NCBI RefSeq assembly: GCF_003994415.1
Contig: NZ_CP034689.1
Location: 3,224,001-3,288,000 of the forward strand
Direction: 5' to 3'
Length of the DNA: 64,000 nt
Source: Achromobacter spanius
GTDB taxonomy: Bacteria; Pseudomonadota; Gammaproteobacteria; Burkholderiales; Burkholderiaceae_B
Position 1 is the stretch's first letter. Every line of letters begins with the position of its first letter. Position numbers and translations under genes: made by a program. The notes beneath the pieces were generated by a model, which ran no database searches, was not told the DNA's origin, and saw nothing but the letters and a program-made list of their open reading frames with translations. Shown piece after piece: positions 43,101-49,520 of this stretch.

Positions 43101-44774
43101 TTCGACTGCGCCTATGCGCCGATCGGCAAGCCAGTGGGTGCGCGCGCCGTCTACGTGCTGGATGGCGATCTGCAACAAGTGCCTGTCGGCCACCTTGGCG
43201 AGCTTTACATCGGCGGTTACGGCGTGGCGCGGGGCTATCTGGGCCGGCCAGGGCTGACGGCGGATCGCTATGTGGCGAACCCGTTTGGCGAACCCGGCAC
43301 GCGCATGTACCGCAGTGGCGACATCGTGCGCTGGATGGGCGATGGCAATATCGAATACGCGGGACGTGGCGATCATCAGGTGAAAATCCGCGGATTCCGG
43401 ATCGAGCTGGGCGAAATCGAAGCGCGCATCCTGGCGTTGGACAGCGTGGCGGAAGCCGCGGTGCTGGTGCACGAAGACGCGGGCGGCAAAAAGTTGGCGG
43501 CCTATGTTGTGCCGGCGGCGGGCGAGGGCGCAGGCCTCGCGGCCGAACTGCGTAGCCAGTTGGCCGCGCAACTGCCCGACTACATGGTGCCGGCGTCGTT
43601 CAGCGTGCTGACCGCCTTGCCGCGCCTGATCAGCGGCAAACTGGACCGCGCCGCCTTGCCCGCGCCACAGGCGGGCATGCAACGCGACTTCGTGGCGCCC
43701 TCGACCGAGCCGGCGCGCGTGCTGGCGAGCATCTGGCAGGACGTGCTTGGCGTGGACCGGGTGGGCCAGACCGACAACTTCTTCGAGCTGGGCGGCGATT
43801 CCCTGCTTAGCCTGAAGGTGCTGGCGCGGGTGCGGGCGTTGCGCCATCCCGAGCTGAGCTTCACGCTACGCGACCTGATGCAGCGGCCCAGCATTGGCCA
43901 ACTGCTGCGCTTGCATACCGCCGAACCGGCGACGCTGTCCCTGCCCACACCGCTGAATGGCGGGCAGGGCGCGGGCGCGCCATTGTTCTGCGTCCATGCC
44001 GGCATGGGAACCTTGTTCGACTATCAACCGTTGGCACGGCGCCTGAACGGCGTGCGGCCGGTCTATGGGCTGCCGTGCCGCATGCTCCACGATCCGGCGC
44101 ATCGCGATGTGTCGCTGGAACGCATGGCAGACGATTACTGCGCGCAGATCCAGGCATTGCAGGACCAGGGGCCGTATCATCTGGTCGGCTGGTCCTTGGG
44201 CGGCACGCTGGCCGCGCTGGTCGCCGCGCGCCTGGAAGCGCAGGGGCAGCAGGTGGCGTATGTGGGGCTGATCGATCCTTATGTGCCGGGTATCGGCACG
44301 GACGCGCTGCGGGATTGGCGCGACGACCTGCGCCACTTTACGGCGGTGGTCGCGCCCGGCGCGCAGGTGTCGCCCGAGAGCGCCGTAGCGCCTGCCGCCG
44401 GCCATCCCGACGAGCCGATCTCGTTGGCGGCCGTCCAGGCGCGTCTTGAGCAATATCTGGCCACGGCGGACTCCTTGCAAGGTTATGCCGGCATGGGCGC
44501 GGCCGAGCTGGCGCGCATCTTCCTAGTGGCGCGCGCATTGCAAGCCTTGTCGTTGCAGACGGCGACGGTGGATGCGGTGCGGGCGCCGGCGCGCTGCTGG
44601 TGGACGCCGGCACGCGACGGCGTGCAACGGCAGACACTGGCCGCGCAGTTGGGCCAAGCGGCGCTCGATAGCCAGGACATCGACACCGACCACTACGGCA
44701 TCATCCGCGATGCGCGCATGCTGGATCAGATGTTGGCCCATCTGTCGGCGCTGGACATGGCAATCGCTGTATGA
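31179..44774 (+). CDS. NRPS 5, main part: A(Asp)-PCP - C-A(Thr)-PCP-E - C-A(Ser)-PCP - C-A(OH-Orn-like)-PCP - TE
   Basis: The open frame of 4,531 residues begins with a TTG that has no ribosome site and lies inside the first A domain, so it is the continuation of 29619-31142. A domains and codes read by eye: A1 (nt 31145-32610) D-L-T-K-V-G-H-V-G-K, Asp; A2 (34400-35930) D-F-W-N-I-G-M-V-H-K, Thr; A3 (38945-40430) D-V-W-H-V-S-L-I-D-K, Ser; A4 (42170-43660) D-G-E-A-V-G-G-V-T-K, similar to pyoverdine hydroxyornithine domains as I recall them. C domains are at about 33000, 37550 and 40770. One epimerase (36220-37500) follows Thr. Each module has its PCP. The C-terminal thioesterase (43980-44740) has GWSLGG and should release or cyclise the peptide. 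A terminator follows directly. Confidence 0.9.
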   Translation: MQEDARALRHADLEQAVQRLAAQLQARGVAADVRVAVHAPRSISFVIAMLAVLRAGGAYVPLDPALPEERLKHLLQDCGAALILSDADTAWAPEIPRLPISAALVPDQPVPALALTPVHPDQAAYVIYTSGSTGVPKGVVVSRGALTHYVLGMLHRLALPGAARSMAMVSTVSADLGHTTLYGALCTGCTLHLVTQDCVFDPDGLAAYMARHQVDVLKIVPSHLQALLQAARPADVLPRHTLVLGGEASSRALLDRVAALAPQCRVVNHYGPTETTVGALTQAAAQAQFGPLQALPVGAPLPNMQAYVLDAWLNPVPRGAEGELYLAGDGVARGYLGRPGLTADRYVASPYAPGQRMYRTGDRVRQGHDGSLVFLGRMDDQVKIRGYRVEPGEVAVVLRGLPGVADCAVVARGEADAEATRLQLHAYVVARHGAAIDGAALRDGLAACLPDYMVPATFTELDALPLNPNGKVDRRALPAPQALEAARDTAADAPVGPVETALAAIWSEVLGVAEIGRTDNFFELGGDSILSLKVMARARRQKLAIKPRQLFDHQTLQALAAAISPPVDASDAPDVSTATGTAVPSEGLPATVAAPRDALADEPVAGAAAGTAGVLSHAQQRQWFLWRMEPDSTAYHVTGALHLRGTLDHDALNAAFHELVRRHASLRTRFVATDDGQARAMVADPAPVQWLTHDAHTPVDALACAQAWICTPFDLETGPLLRLGLIRQADDDHVLVVVMHHIVSDGWSMQIIVDEFTELYRAYVDKRTAALAELPITYADYAAWQRRWLADGEGARQRAHWVQRLGGAQPVLELPADGVRRPGARYQAARHTFYLTEQAARELRASAQARQATLFAALLAGFQAVLHRYSGETDIRVGTPIANRHRGNTDRVVGFFVNTQVLRGDCSPGVTLDGLLLQARDAAREAQAHQDLPFEQLVDALQPERDGHSPLFQVLFNHQRPDYRGLQALPGLRASDYALGEQAAQFELSCNTAELADGRIQVTLLYAQELFDARTMSQLAGHYAAALQALVSEPSQRVDRVALLSPRECASLRAWSGAPLARSAVDEAFGQATIHGLIEAAARARPDAPALTMDGQTLTYGEFNARANQLAHRLIATGVRPEAKVGIALARSADMVIAMVAVLKAGGAYVPLDPEYPEDRLRFMAEDSGVSVVLTESAQHDRLPWLAAALPDVVVLNLDALALDNSPAHNPASRTHPAHLAYVIYTSGSTGRPKGAQLCHHQVCRLLSQTSDWFAFDANDVWTLFHSYAFDFSVWEVFGALCTGGRLVVVPHAISRDPEAFLALLRRERVTVLNQTPSAFLQLMQVPALYQSRVDTSGVDASGVATSSLALRQVIFGGEALEPRKLQRWFDHFGDQSPALVNMYGITETTVHVTYRRLTRADLAAGGSPIGTRIPDLALHVLDSELNLAPVGVPGELHVSGAGLARGYLNRPGLTAERFIADPQGSGQRLYRTGDLVRWTQDGQLEYLGRIDQQVKIRGFRIELGEIEASLVSQPGVEQAAVLAQDGPSGARLVAYVAPAAVDTAALRVALSAALPDYMVPAAFVTLEALPVNANGKLDRKALPKAEFAASQGYASPEGAVESALAAIWSQVLGAARVGRHDNFFELGGDSILSLQIVARLRQAGWQITPRQVFERQTVADLASVAVAALAQDHTDEAVGDVPLLPIQAAFLALPLASHNHWNQAVLLHGDAPVDAQALSAALQAVVAQHDALRLRFTREGGAWRQRYEASPDMAGLLWQRSDVTDIEAQCDAAQRSLDIEHGPLLRAVLMQVADGTSRVLLVIHHLAVDGVSWRVLLADLQLAYTQALAGGAITLPARSASYGAWARRIEAARTSYEPELDYWRALPPGDALPCDDAQGSNRVGDQQRVALALDRATTQALLKDAPAAYRTQVNDLLLAALAQALGEWGGLKQVRIDLEGHGREDASGELDLSRTVGWFTSVYPVVLDTQGDTAERLMRVKETLRAVPSQGLGYGVLTDALPGQPQAPVLFNYLGQFDTVTAGDGDWRIAAEAPGAGQDEAAELIQELTFNGHVHDGQLSISLGYSSKRHDSTRMQALAKQYEAALRVLVAHCVSGVHGVTPSDFPLAGLTWEGLRALDIPAPAHQWQDLYPVTPMQAGMLFHSVWDAASGEDEVPAYVNQLRVDIDGLDVERFRSAWASALARHDVLRTGFLQRAGAPLQWVARDVALPYTVIDARPAQPAALRARLDAIAQDDLRRGFDLSLPPLLRLTLARISETAYHLVWTHHHLLLDGWSVSQLLGEVLSAYAGQAVPRGAGRYRDFLAWLTTRDALATQRYWEQALRELDAPTLLAAASGGAAQGTGHADVLASWDAARSQDLAAYARRERVTVNTVVQAAWALVLAQATGQCTVAFGATSSGRPDSLPGAQQTLGLYINTLPVVVPTTAAATVGDWLRTLQAQNVASREVEHTPLADVQRWAGANGQALFDTLLVFENYPVDAALQAGAPAGLRFVGLTHRDQASYALSLVVAIRDTLELRFTYDQAQFTRSTIDRLAERMSLALHQLMQAPAEPVAGVRILPADELRLLSQWESGEPLADEVTAEFGALPVYRQFERQAGLWPDRVAVTCLDASLTYGELDRRANQLAHRLQRMGVGAEQCVGIAAERSLELVVALLAVLKAGAAYVPLDPDYPDDRLAYMLQDSGVSLLLTQSGLAARMGKLSSTTTLLALDQVDVSSEPVTPPDSPQHPENLAYVIYTSGSTGKPKGAANRHIALINRLAWMQQAYGLTADDVVLQKTPFSFDVSVWEFFWPLMTGARLALAGPGDHRDPARLSALIREQGVTTLHFVPSMLHAFISHAEQVGADACATLRRIVCSGEALGADLQARCLALLPQAGMYNLYGPTEAAIDVTHWTCADDGSGVVPIGYPIAGIHARVLDAQLNPVPIGVPGELYLGGVGLARGYLNRPGLTADRFIADPDGQGGRLYRTGDLVRWMREGQLEYLGRLDHQVKIRGLRIELGEIEAALLSQPDVEQAAVLAQDGPSGARLVAYVAPAAVDTAALRSALSAALPDYMVPAAFVTLDALPVNANGKLDRKALPKAEFAASQGYEVPEGAVETALAAIWSQALGAPRVGRHDNFFELGGDSILSLQIVARLRQAGWQITPRQVFERQTVADLAAVAAQMQDVLPHNALRHRTTQSLADYPDAPPIAELGWDAADVEDVYPLSPTQEGMLFHTLEAPGTGLYVNQLSVRIDGVDGDRLADAWRAMVARHPVLRTAFLWRAGMKRPLQAVLKAAHPDIIREDWRDPLAAGDADAYAAAELARQMDFAQARLARVVLIRLGPDGYQLIWTYHHLLLDGWSASRLIGEWLRTYGGESLPTAGPGYGDYARWLGEQDRAVSEHFWKTELAALDGPTLLARAAESIVAPDVRVETGDGPATTPYAKIYTRLNATATQALRALAQAQRVTLNTVIQAAWGIVLQRYTQQDTVVFGATVAGRPATLAGVEDILGLFINTLPVPVSRNPAQTVSAYLQALQRTNLRLREQEHAALSDIQRWAGSSGRPLFDSIVVFENYPVDETLKRNERYGLRFGPVAGSGLTGYVMDLQVVANQELEIEYCYARAALGDAMAEGLRAQLEHVLAQMQAAPSRPVGELTWLDAARQTALDQWSVDPDQPAIAAGRHGFVHEQIGAHALARGQACALALGEARMRYAELDLLANRLAQRLVRLGVRPESRVGVAMPRSLDTVVAFLAVLKAGGAYVPLDLQHPAERLAYVIDDSGMSLVITGAEPPGHLPRRAGVQTLAYEAAAVADEPPLAPHVALSPDNMAYVIYTSGSTGKPKGVAVTHGPLAMHCRATARIYGLTPDSHELLFMSFSFDGAHERWLTALTTGAELAVRGPDLWTAEQALDALRRHQTSHAAFPPAYLNQMAEWAAVQGDAPPVDLYVFGGEAMPRAAYERVRLNLRPNWLINGYGPTETVVTPLIWKTPANASFDCAYAPIGKPVGARAVYVLDGDLQQVPVGHLGELYIGGYGVARGYLGRPGLTADRYVANPFGEPGTRMYRSGDIVRWMGDGNIEYAGRGDHQVKIRGFRIELGEIEARILALDSVAEAAVLVHEDAGGKKLAAYVVPAAGEGAGLAAELRSQLAAQLPDYMVPASFSVLTALPRLISGKLDRAALPAPQAGMQRDFVAPSTEPARVLASIWQDVLGVDRVGQTDNFFELGGDSLLSLKVLARVRALRHPELSFTLRDLMQRPSIGQLLRLHTAEPATLSLPTPLNGGQGAGAPLFCVHAGMGTLFDYQPLARRLNGVRPVYGLPCRMLHDPAHRDVSLERMADDYCAQIQALQDQGPYHLVGWSLGGTLAALVAARLEAQGQQVAYVGLIDPYVPGIGTDALRDWRDDLRHFTAVVAPGAQVSPESAVAPAAGHPDEPISLAAVQARLEQYLATADSLQGYAGMGAAELARIFLVARALQALSLQTATVDAVRAPARCWWTPARDGVQRQTLAAQLGQAALDSQDIDTDHYGIIRDARMLDQMLAHLSALDMAIAV
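35178..35222 (+). repeat. 15-base tandem repeat, three units, in the A(Thr) domain
   Basis: Three 15-base units encode VDTSG, VDASG and VATSS in a loop just before the A5-region strand (RQVIFGGEA). They are in frame. Like the repeat at 17438, they look like a slippage-expanded linker. Confidence 0.8.
35730..37831 (+). repeat. 2.1-kb near-identical repeat (A subdomain end - PCP - E - C start), copy 2
   Basis: This is the counterpart of 24565-26666 at offset 11,165. In this copy the segment follows a Thr A-domain core instead of a Ser core, so the module is a mosaic. Confidence 0.9.
38937..40433 (+). repeat. Near-identical Ser adenylation-domain repeat, copy 3
   Basis: This is the A(Ser) domain of NRPS 5, at offset 15,653 from copy 1. 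Similarity continues into the PCP to about 40650 and then ends; the epimerase found after copy 1 is absent here. Confidence 0.88.
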
Positions 44775-44776
44775 AG

Positions 44777-44814
44777 AAAGGGGTCACGGCCGTTGTTGCG
44801 GCCGTGACCCCTTT
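44777..44814. terminator. Bidirectional terminator hairpin after the NRPS operon
   Basis: A perfect 16-base inverted repeat (arms 44777-44792 and 44799-44814) with a six-base loop. The arms begin with AAA and end with TTT. It starts three bases after the NRPS 5 stop and lies 3' of the convergent esterase gene, so it can serve both strands. The T run is short. Confidence 0.8.
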
Positions 44815-44853
44815 GGGGATGGCGTGTCCAGAACGCCGGAACGGTTCGGGCGA

Positions 44854-45822
44854 TCAGGCGCCGAGGGCTGCCTGCTCGAAGGCGGCAGCCAGCGCGCGGG
44901 CCAGATCAGCGCGCAGGACGGCCGTTTGTTCGACGATGTTCCCCAGCCGTGCGAAGTCATGCACCATGCCCGGATAGATATCCAGGCGCGTCGCAACGCC
45001 CGCCTGTTGCAGCCTGCGCGCGTACGCCGTGCCCTCGTCGACCAGCAGGTCGCATTCGGCCAACGCAATATGGGCGGGCGCCACACCGCGCAGGTCGGGG
45101 TGCGCCAGCGGCGCAAAGCGCCAATCGTCTGCCTCTTCGGGGCGGCTCAGGGCGTTGGCGAACATCCAGTCCAACGTCGCGGCCTCAAGCAGATGGCCGG
45201 TGGCATAGCGCTGTTTGGACGAGAAGTCGTTGCTGGCGCTGGTGCACGGATACAACAGCAGTTGCAACAGCGGCGCCACGCCACCGGCGTCGCGCGCATG
45301 CAGACTCAAGGCGGCGGCGAGCGAGCCGCCGACACTGTCTCCGCCCACGGCAAGGCGGCCGGGCCGCCAGCCTAGCGGCGCGTCAGGCCCCAGCAGCCAC
45401 GTCCAGGCATCCAGCGCGTCCAGGTAGGCGGTCGGAAAGCGGTGCTCTGGCGCGCGCCGGTAATCCAGCGCCAGCACCGCGCAGGGCGTCAGCGCCGCCA
45501 GATCGCGGCACAGGGAATCGTGGGATTCCAGGCCACCCAGGCAATAACCGCCGCCATGCAAGAACAGCAAAAGCGGCAAGTCGGAGCTGCCCGCCGCGCC
45601 GGGCCGGTACAGGCGCGCGGGCAGGCGTGCGCCGTCCCGGGTGGGCACCGCGAAGTCTTGCGCCAAGACACGCGGGTCGCCCGGCGCGTCCAGCATTGGC
45701 GTGGCCGCGTCATAGTCCGCGCGCGCCTGCGCGATGCCGACCTCGTGCATGGGCGGGTTGCCGGCCGCCGCCACCAGGTCCAGAAAGGCGGCCAGCTCGG
45801 GATGCGGCGCGCCCATCATCAC
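44854..45822 (-). CDS. HSL-family alpha/beta-hydrolase (esterase), possibly siderophore-related
   Basis: The product has 322 residues with the hormone-sensitive-lipase signature: oxyanion motif HGGG (89-92) and nucleophile GDSVGG (Ser163). An acidic residue in a later DEGTAY segment and a His near VHDFARL complete the triad. I see no signal peptide, so it is probably cytoplasmic. Translation starts at GTG (45822) or one of the two following codons, overlapping the receptor stop, so it is coupled to the receptor. Its place at the end of a siderophore uptake and synthesis operon suggests a role in hydrolysing the imported ferric siderophore or a biosynthetic ester. That function is inference; members of this family act on many esters. 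Confidence 0.85.
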   Translation of the reverse strand: MMMGAPHPELAAFLDLVAAAGNPPMHEVGIAQARADYDAATPMLDAPGDPRVLAQDFAVPTRDGARLPARLYRPGAAGSSDLPLLLFLHGGGYCLGGLESHDSLCRDLAALTPCAVLALDYRRAPEHRFPTAYLDALDAWTWLLGPDAPLGWRPGRLAVGGDSVGGSLAAALSLHARDAGGVAPLLQLLLYPCTSASNDFSSKQRYATGHLLEAATLDWMFANALSRPEEADDWRFAPLAHPDLRGVAPAHIALAECDLLVDEGTAYARRLQQAGVATRLDIYPGMVHDFARLGNIVEQTAVLRADLARALAAAFEQAALGA

Positions 45823-47966
45823 CAGCGGTACGCCACCGAGGCGATCACCGTGCGTTCCAGGCCGTAGCGGCAGTTCACCGTGTTGTTGCGGCAGACCACC
45901 GTTTCCTTGTTGAACAGGTTCGTCGCGTCGACGGCGAAGCGCCAGTTGCGCAGTTGGTAGTGCAGGCCGGCATCGACCATGAACGACGAGCCGTTCTCGA
46001 TGGTGTTGGCGACGTCGGCGTAGGTCTTGCCCAGGTAGCGCACGCCGACTCCCATGCCCAGCCCTTGCAGCACGGTGTCGGGCAACGTGTAGTTGACCCA
46101 GGCAGAGGCCATGTGGCGCGGCGTGACGATGGGCGTGTTGCCCACTTCGGCCGGGTTGTTGCTCTTGTTCACCTTCACGTCATTCAAGGTATACGACGCC
46201 ACCACATCCAGCCCGCGCATCAGATTGGCCTTGCCTTCCAATTCGATGCCACGCGACTCGATCTCGCCCGTCTGCACGCTGAAGTTCGTGTTGCGCGGGT
46301 CGGGCGTGAGCGCATTGCGTTGCGTCAGGTCAAACACCGACAGCGCGACCAGGCTGTTCGAGCCCGGCGGCTGGTACTTGATGCCGAACTCGTACTGCTC
46401 GCCCTTGGTGGGCTTGAACGGCGTGCTGTCCATGCTGACGCCGCTTTGCGGCAGGAACGACGTGGAATAGCTCACGTAGGGCGTGATGCCCGAGTCGAAC
46501 AGGTAGGCCAGCCCCATGCGCCCGGTGAAGGCGGTGTCCTGCTGGCGCACGGTGTTGTCGGTCAGCCGGTTGTTGCTGGAGCTGCGCGCCCAATCCTGGC
46601 GCGCGCCCAGCGTTACCACGACCTTGTCAACCCTGATCTGGTCCTGCAGGTACACGCCCAACTGCCGGTTCACATCCTTCTGGTCGATGATGGTGTTGGC
46701 GGCGGACGGGTAGGGGATGTCCTGGTCGTAGACCGGGTTGTCCAGATCCAGATTCGGCGCAAGGCCCTGGCGATACCATTGCTGACCGTCCTGGAACTTG
46801 TAGTCCAGGCCCGCCAGCACCGTGTGCGAGACACGACCCAGGTTGAATTTGTATTCAGCCTGGGTGTCGATGACGACGCCATCCATGCTTTCCTTGGACA
46901 CCAGGGCATAGCGGCTGATGGTGTGGCCGTCGGCCAGCAGGCGCAGGTTGTAGAGGTCGCGCTGGTCCAGCTTGCCGTGCTGGTAGCGGGCATTCTGGCG
47001 AAGCGTCAGCGCGTTGTTGACACGGTGTTCAAGCAGGTAGCCGATGGCGTATTGCTTGCGGTCGTACTTGTTGAAGCCGTAGTCGCCCACGGGTACGTGC
47101 GTCGGGTAGACCGGGCGGGATTCTCCATCGGTCTGGTCATGCTGGTAGCTTGTCAGCAGCGTGAAGCTGGTGTCGGAATTTGGCCGCCACGTGAACGCCG
47201 GCGCGATGTAGCCCAGGTCGTCGGGGTAGCGATGATCGCTGTCGTACTTGACCTGCGTGCCGCCGTTGCGAAGGATCCCGGTCAGGCGGTACAGGTACTT
47301 GCCTTCTTCATCGATCGGCCCGCCGAAGTCGACCGCGGCCTGGCGCCGGTCGAAGTTGCCGCCCTGCAGGACGACTTCACCAAAAGACTCAGCGGTGGGG
47401 CGCTTGGTGACACGGTTGACCAATCCGCCCGGGGCGATCTGGCCGTACAGCACGGACGACGGGCCACGGATGACCTCCACGCGTTCCAGCGCGTACGGAT
47501 CGGTGCGCGCGCGGATCTGGTCGTACGGTATTTGGCTGAGGCCGTCGCGGAAATCGCCCGTGATCTTGGCGTCAAAGCCGCGCAGCACGATCCAGTCATT
47601 GCGAACCTCGGCGCCGCCGAAGTTGCTGATCTGTACGCCGGGCACATATTGAATTGCTTGCGACACCGTCTGCACGCCACGGTCCAGCATCTCTTGTGCG
47701 CCCACCACCGAGACGGACTGCGGAATCTCCCGCAGCGCGGTCGGCGTCTTGCTGCCCGTCAGTGTTTCTCTTGCCACATACCCGTTCACCGGGCCGGTGG
47801 CAGCGTCCGGCGCGTCAGCGCGGACGTTGATGGCGGGGAGGGTGGGCGTGGTGCTGTCGGAAGCCTGTTGCGCCTGGGCCGGCGCGCCGATGGCCAGCCC
47901 CAGCAGCAGGGGATAGCGCAGTTGGCGGAGCGCGCGCGCGCGCGGTGTGATGCGAGGTGTTTTCAT
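45819..47966 (-). CDS. TonB-dependent ferric-siderophore receptor without STN domain
   Basis: The product is an outer-membrane importer of about 715 residues. The chosen start (ATG 47966, AGAAG upstream) gives a basic N-terminus and a signal peptide ending AQA near residue 33; a GTG eight codons upstream also opens the frame. No STN domain is present. The plug begins at about 75 (IPQSVSVVGAQEM; RGFDAKITG; IRGPSSVLYGQIAPGG), and the barrel ends with VAYRW. It is a clear paralogue of the receptor at 299-2710, including the C-terminal Cys pair. It lies between the diaminobutyrate aminotransferase and the coupled esterase. It likely does bulk uptake while the STN receptor also signals; this division is inferred. 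Confidence 0.92.
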   Translation of the reverse strand: MKTPRITPRARALRQLRYPLLLGLAIGAPAQAQQASDSTTPTLPAINVRADAPDAATGPVNGYVARETLTGSKTPTALREIPQSVSVVGAQEMLDRGVQTVSQAIQYVPGVQISNFGGAEVRNDWIVLRGFDAKITGDFRDGLSQIPYDQIRARTDPYALERVEVIRGPSSVLYGQIAPGGLVNRVTKRPTAESFGEVVLQGGNFDRRQAAVDFGGPIDEEGKYLYRLTGILRNGGTQVKYDSDHRYPDDLGYIAPAFTWRPNSDTSFTLLTSYQHDQTDGESRPVYPTHVPVGDYGFNKYDRKQYAIGYLLEHRVNNALTLRQNARYQHGKLDQRDLYNLRLLADGHTISRYALVSKESMDGVVIDTQAEYKFNLGRVSHTVLAGLDYKFQDGQQWYRQGLAPNLDLDNPVYDQDIPYPSAANTIIDQKDVNRQLGVYLQDQIRVDKVVVTLGARQDWARSSSNNRLTDNTVRQQDTAFTGRMGLAYLFDSGITPYVSYSTSFLPQSGVSMDSTPFKPTKGEQYEFGIKYQPPGSNSLVALSVFDLTQRNALTPDPRNTNFSVQTGEIESRGIELEGKANLMRGLDVVASYTLNDVKVNKSNNPAEVGNTPIVTPRHMASAWVNYTLPDTVLQGLGMGVGVRYLGKTYADVANTIENGSSFMVDAGLHYQLRNWRFAVDATNLFNKETVVCRNNTVNCRYGLERTVIASVAYRW

Positions 47967-48008
47967 GGTCTTCTGTGCAATGTCGGGCACGACGAGGAGC
48001 CCGTTGTT

Positions 48009-49451
48009 TTAGGTTTGACTGCGGTTGGTGCGAAAGATCGCTTCCCCTTGGGCATGCAGCGCGGCCCTGAGGGAAGCGGAAAAAATATCGAAGACACGAT
48101 CGATCTGGCGCGCGGTGATGATCAGCGGCGGCAGGAAGCGGACGACGCTGCCGTGGCGGCCACCCAGTTCGATAATCAGGCCGCGGCGCAGGCACTCGGC
48201 CTGCACGGCGCTGGCCAATCCCGGCGCGGCGGGTTGGGGCATGCCGGCGGGAAGCGAAGGCTCCACCAGTTCCACGCCCAGCATCAGGCCACGGCCGCGC
48301 ACATCCCCCAGTTCGGGGTGGTCGCGCTGCAATTGCAGAAGCAGGCCGGTCAGCCGTTCGCCCATGGCGTGGGCGTGATCGGCCAGGCCTTCCGAGCGCA
48401 GCACGTGCATGGTGGCGGACCCGGCCGCCATCGCCAGCTGGTTGCCGCGGAAGGTGCCGGCGTGCGTGCCACTTTCCCACTGATCCAGGCTGTCGCGGTA
48501 GACCACCACCGCCATCGGCAGCCCGCCGCCGATGGCCTTGGACAGCACCACCACGTCCGGCTCGATGTCGGCGTGTTCGAAGGCGAACATGCGGCCGGTG
48601 CGGCCGAAGCCGGACTGGACCTCGTCCAGGATCATGGGCACGTCGGCTGCACGCGTCAGCTCACGCAGGCCTTGCAGCCATTCCAGCGGCGCCGGGATGA
48701 CGCCGCCTTCGCCCTGGACGGCTTCCAGGATCATGCCGGCCGCAGGGGGCACACCGCCTTCCGGATCGTTCAGAACGGTGCTGATGTACCGCAGCCCGGC
48801 TTGCACGCCGGCGCCGCCCCGCAGCCCGAAGGGGCAGCGGTACTGGTAGGCGTAGGGCAGGAATTGCACGCCGGCCAGCGGCGACCGCAGCGACCGCTTG
48901 GGCCGCAAGTTGCCCATCAATTGCAGCGCGCCTTGCGTCATGCCGTGATACGCACCCTGAAACGCAAGAATGTCCGCGCGGCCGGTTGTGGTCTTGACCA
49001 GCTTGAGGGCCGCTTCGATCGCGTCGGCGCCCGTCGGACCGCAGAACTGGATCTTGGCGTTGCGCGAGAAGTTCGCGGGCAGCAGGTCGAACAAGTCCCG
49101 CATGAAGCGGTCTTTCACGGGCGTGGTCAGGTCCAGCGTCAACAGCGGCAGGTCCGCGTTCAGGGCCGCGCCGATGGCTTCGGTTACCGCTGGGTGGTTA
49201 TGCCCCAGCGCCAGTGAACCGGCGCCGGCCAGGCAATCAATGAACACGCGGCCTTCAATGTCTTCGACGTAAATTCCCTTGGCCCGCTTGAGCGCCAGCG
49301 GGATGCGCCGGGGATAGCTGCGCGCATTGGACTCACGCTGCTCCTGGTATTGCAGCAACGTGTTCCCCGCGAGCGTGTAGGGGGCCGCAAGCGCATCGTG
49401 CTGACGCGCCAGATCCTGATCCGCCTGCGCGGCGGTGGGGAAGTAAGCCAT
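48009..49451 (-). CDS. Diaminobutyrate-2-oxoglutarate aminotransferase
   Basis: The product is a class III PLP aminotransferase of 480 residues. It should convert aspartate semialdehyde and glutamate to L-2,4-diaminobutyrate (Dab). Seen: FCGPTGADAIEAALKL, AYHGMT, LDEVQSGFGRTGR with the PLP-contacting Asp, and the Schiff-base Lys in SKAIGGG. The N-terminal QYQERESNARSY-like segment is characteristic of siderophore Dab aminotransferases (PvdH/DABA-AT type). GAAGG stands nine bases before the ATG. It lies 69 bases downstream of the monooxygenase, with no promoter motif between, so both probably share the promoter at 51945-51969. It would supply Dab for module 2 of NRPS 3. Confidence 0.92.
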   Translation of the reverse strand: MAYFPTAAQADQDLARQHDALAAPYTLAGNTLLQYQEQRESNARSYPRRIPLALKRAKGIYVEDIEGRVFIDCLAGAGSLALGHNHPAVTEAIGAALNADLPLLTLDLTTPVKDRFMRDLFDLLPANFSRNAKIQFCGPTGADAIEAALKLVKTTTGRADILAFQGAYHGMTQGALQLMGNLRPKRSLRSPLAGVQFLPYAYQYRCPFGLRGGAGVQAGLRYISTVLNDPEGGVPPAAGMILEAVQGEGGVIPAPLEWLQGLRELTRAADVPMILDEVQSGFGRTGRMFAFEHADIEPDVVVLSKAIGGGLPMAVVVYRDSLDQWESGTHAGTFRGNQLAMAAGSATMHVLRSEGLADHAHAMGERLTGLLLQLQRDHPELGDVRGRGLMLGVELVEPSLPAGMPQPAAPGLASAVQAECLRRGLIIELGGRHGSVVRFLPPLIITARQIDRVFDIFSASLRAALHAQGEAIFRTNRSQT

Positions 49452-49520
49452 GGTGATACGCCTTCAAAAAGGTCCGCGCGCAACGGGCGTGAACCGGTGA
49501 ATGGGCAAGACGAAGCCGGG

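Noticed and set aside
47967..48010. Possible sigma-box promoter before the second receptor
   Set aside because: A TAAA is present, but CGTC follows after 13 bases and CGT(G) after 16, not 17; the receptor is probably transcribed from the upstream operon.
44949..49217. Long plus-strand open frame (1,422 codons) across the esterase, receptor and aminotransferase genes
   Set aside because: It crosses three well-supported minus-strand genes and shows no recognisable motif; it is a GC-skew shadow.
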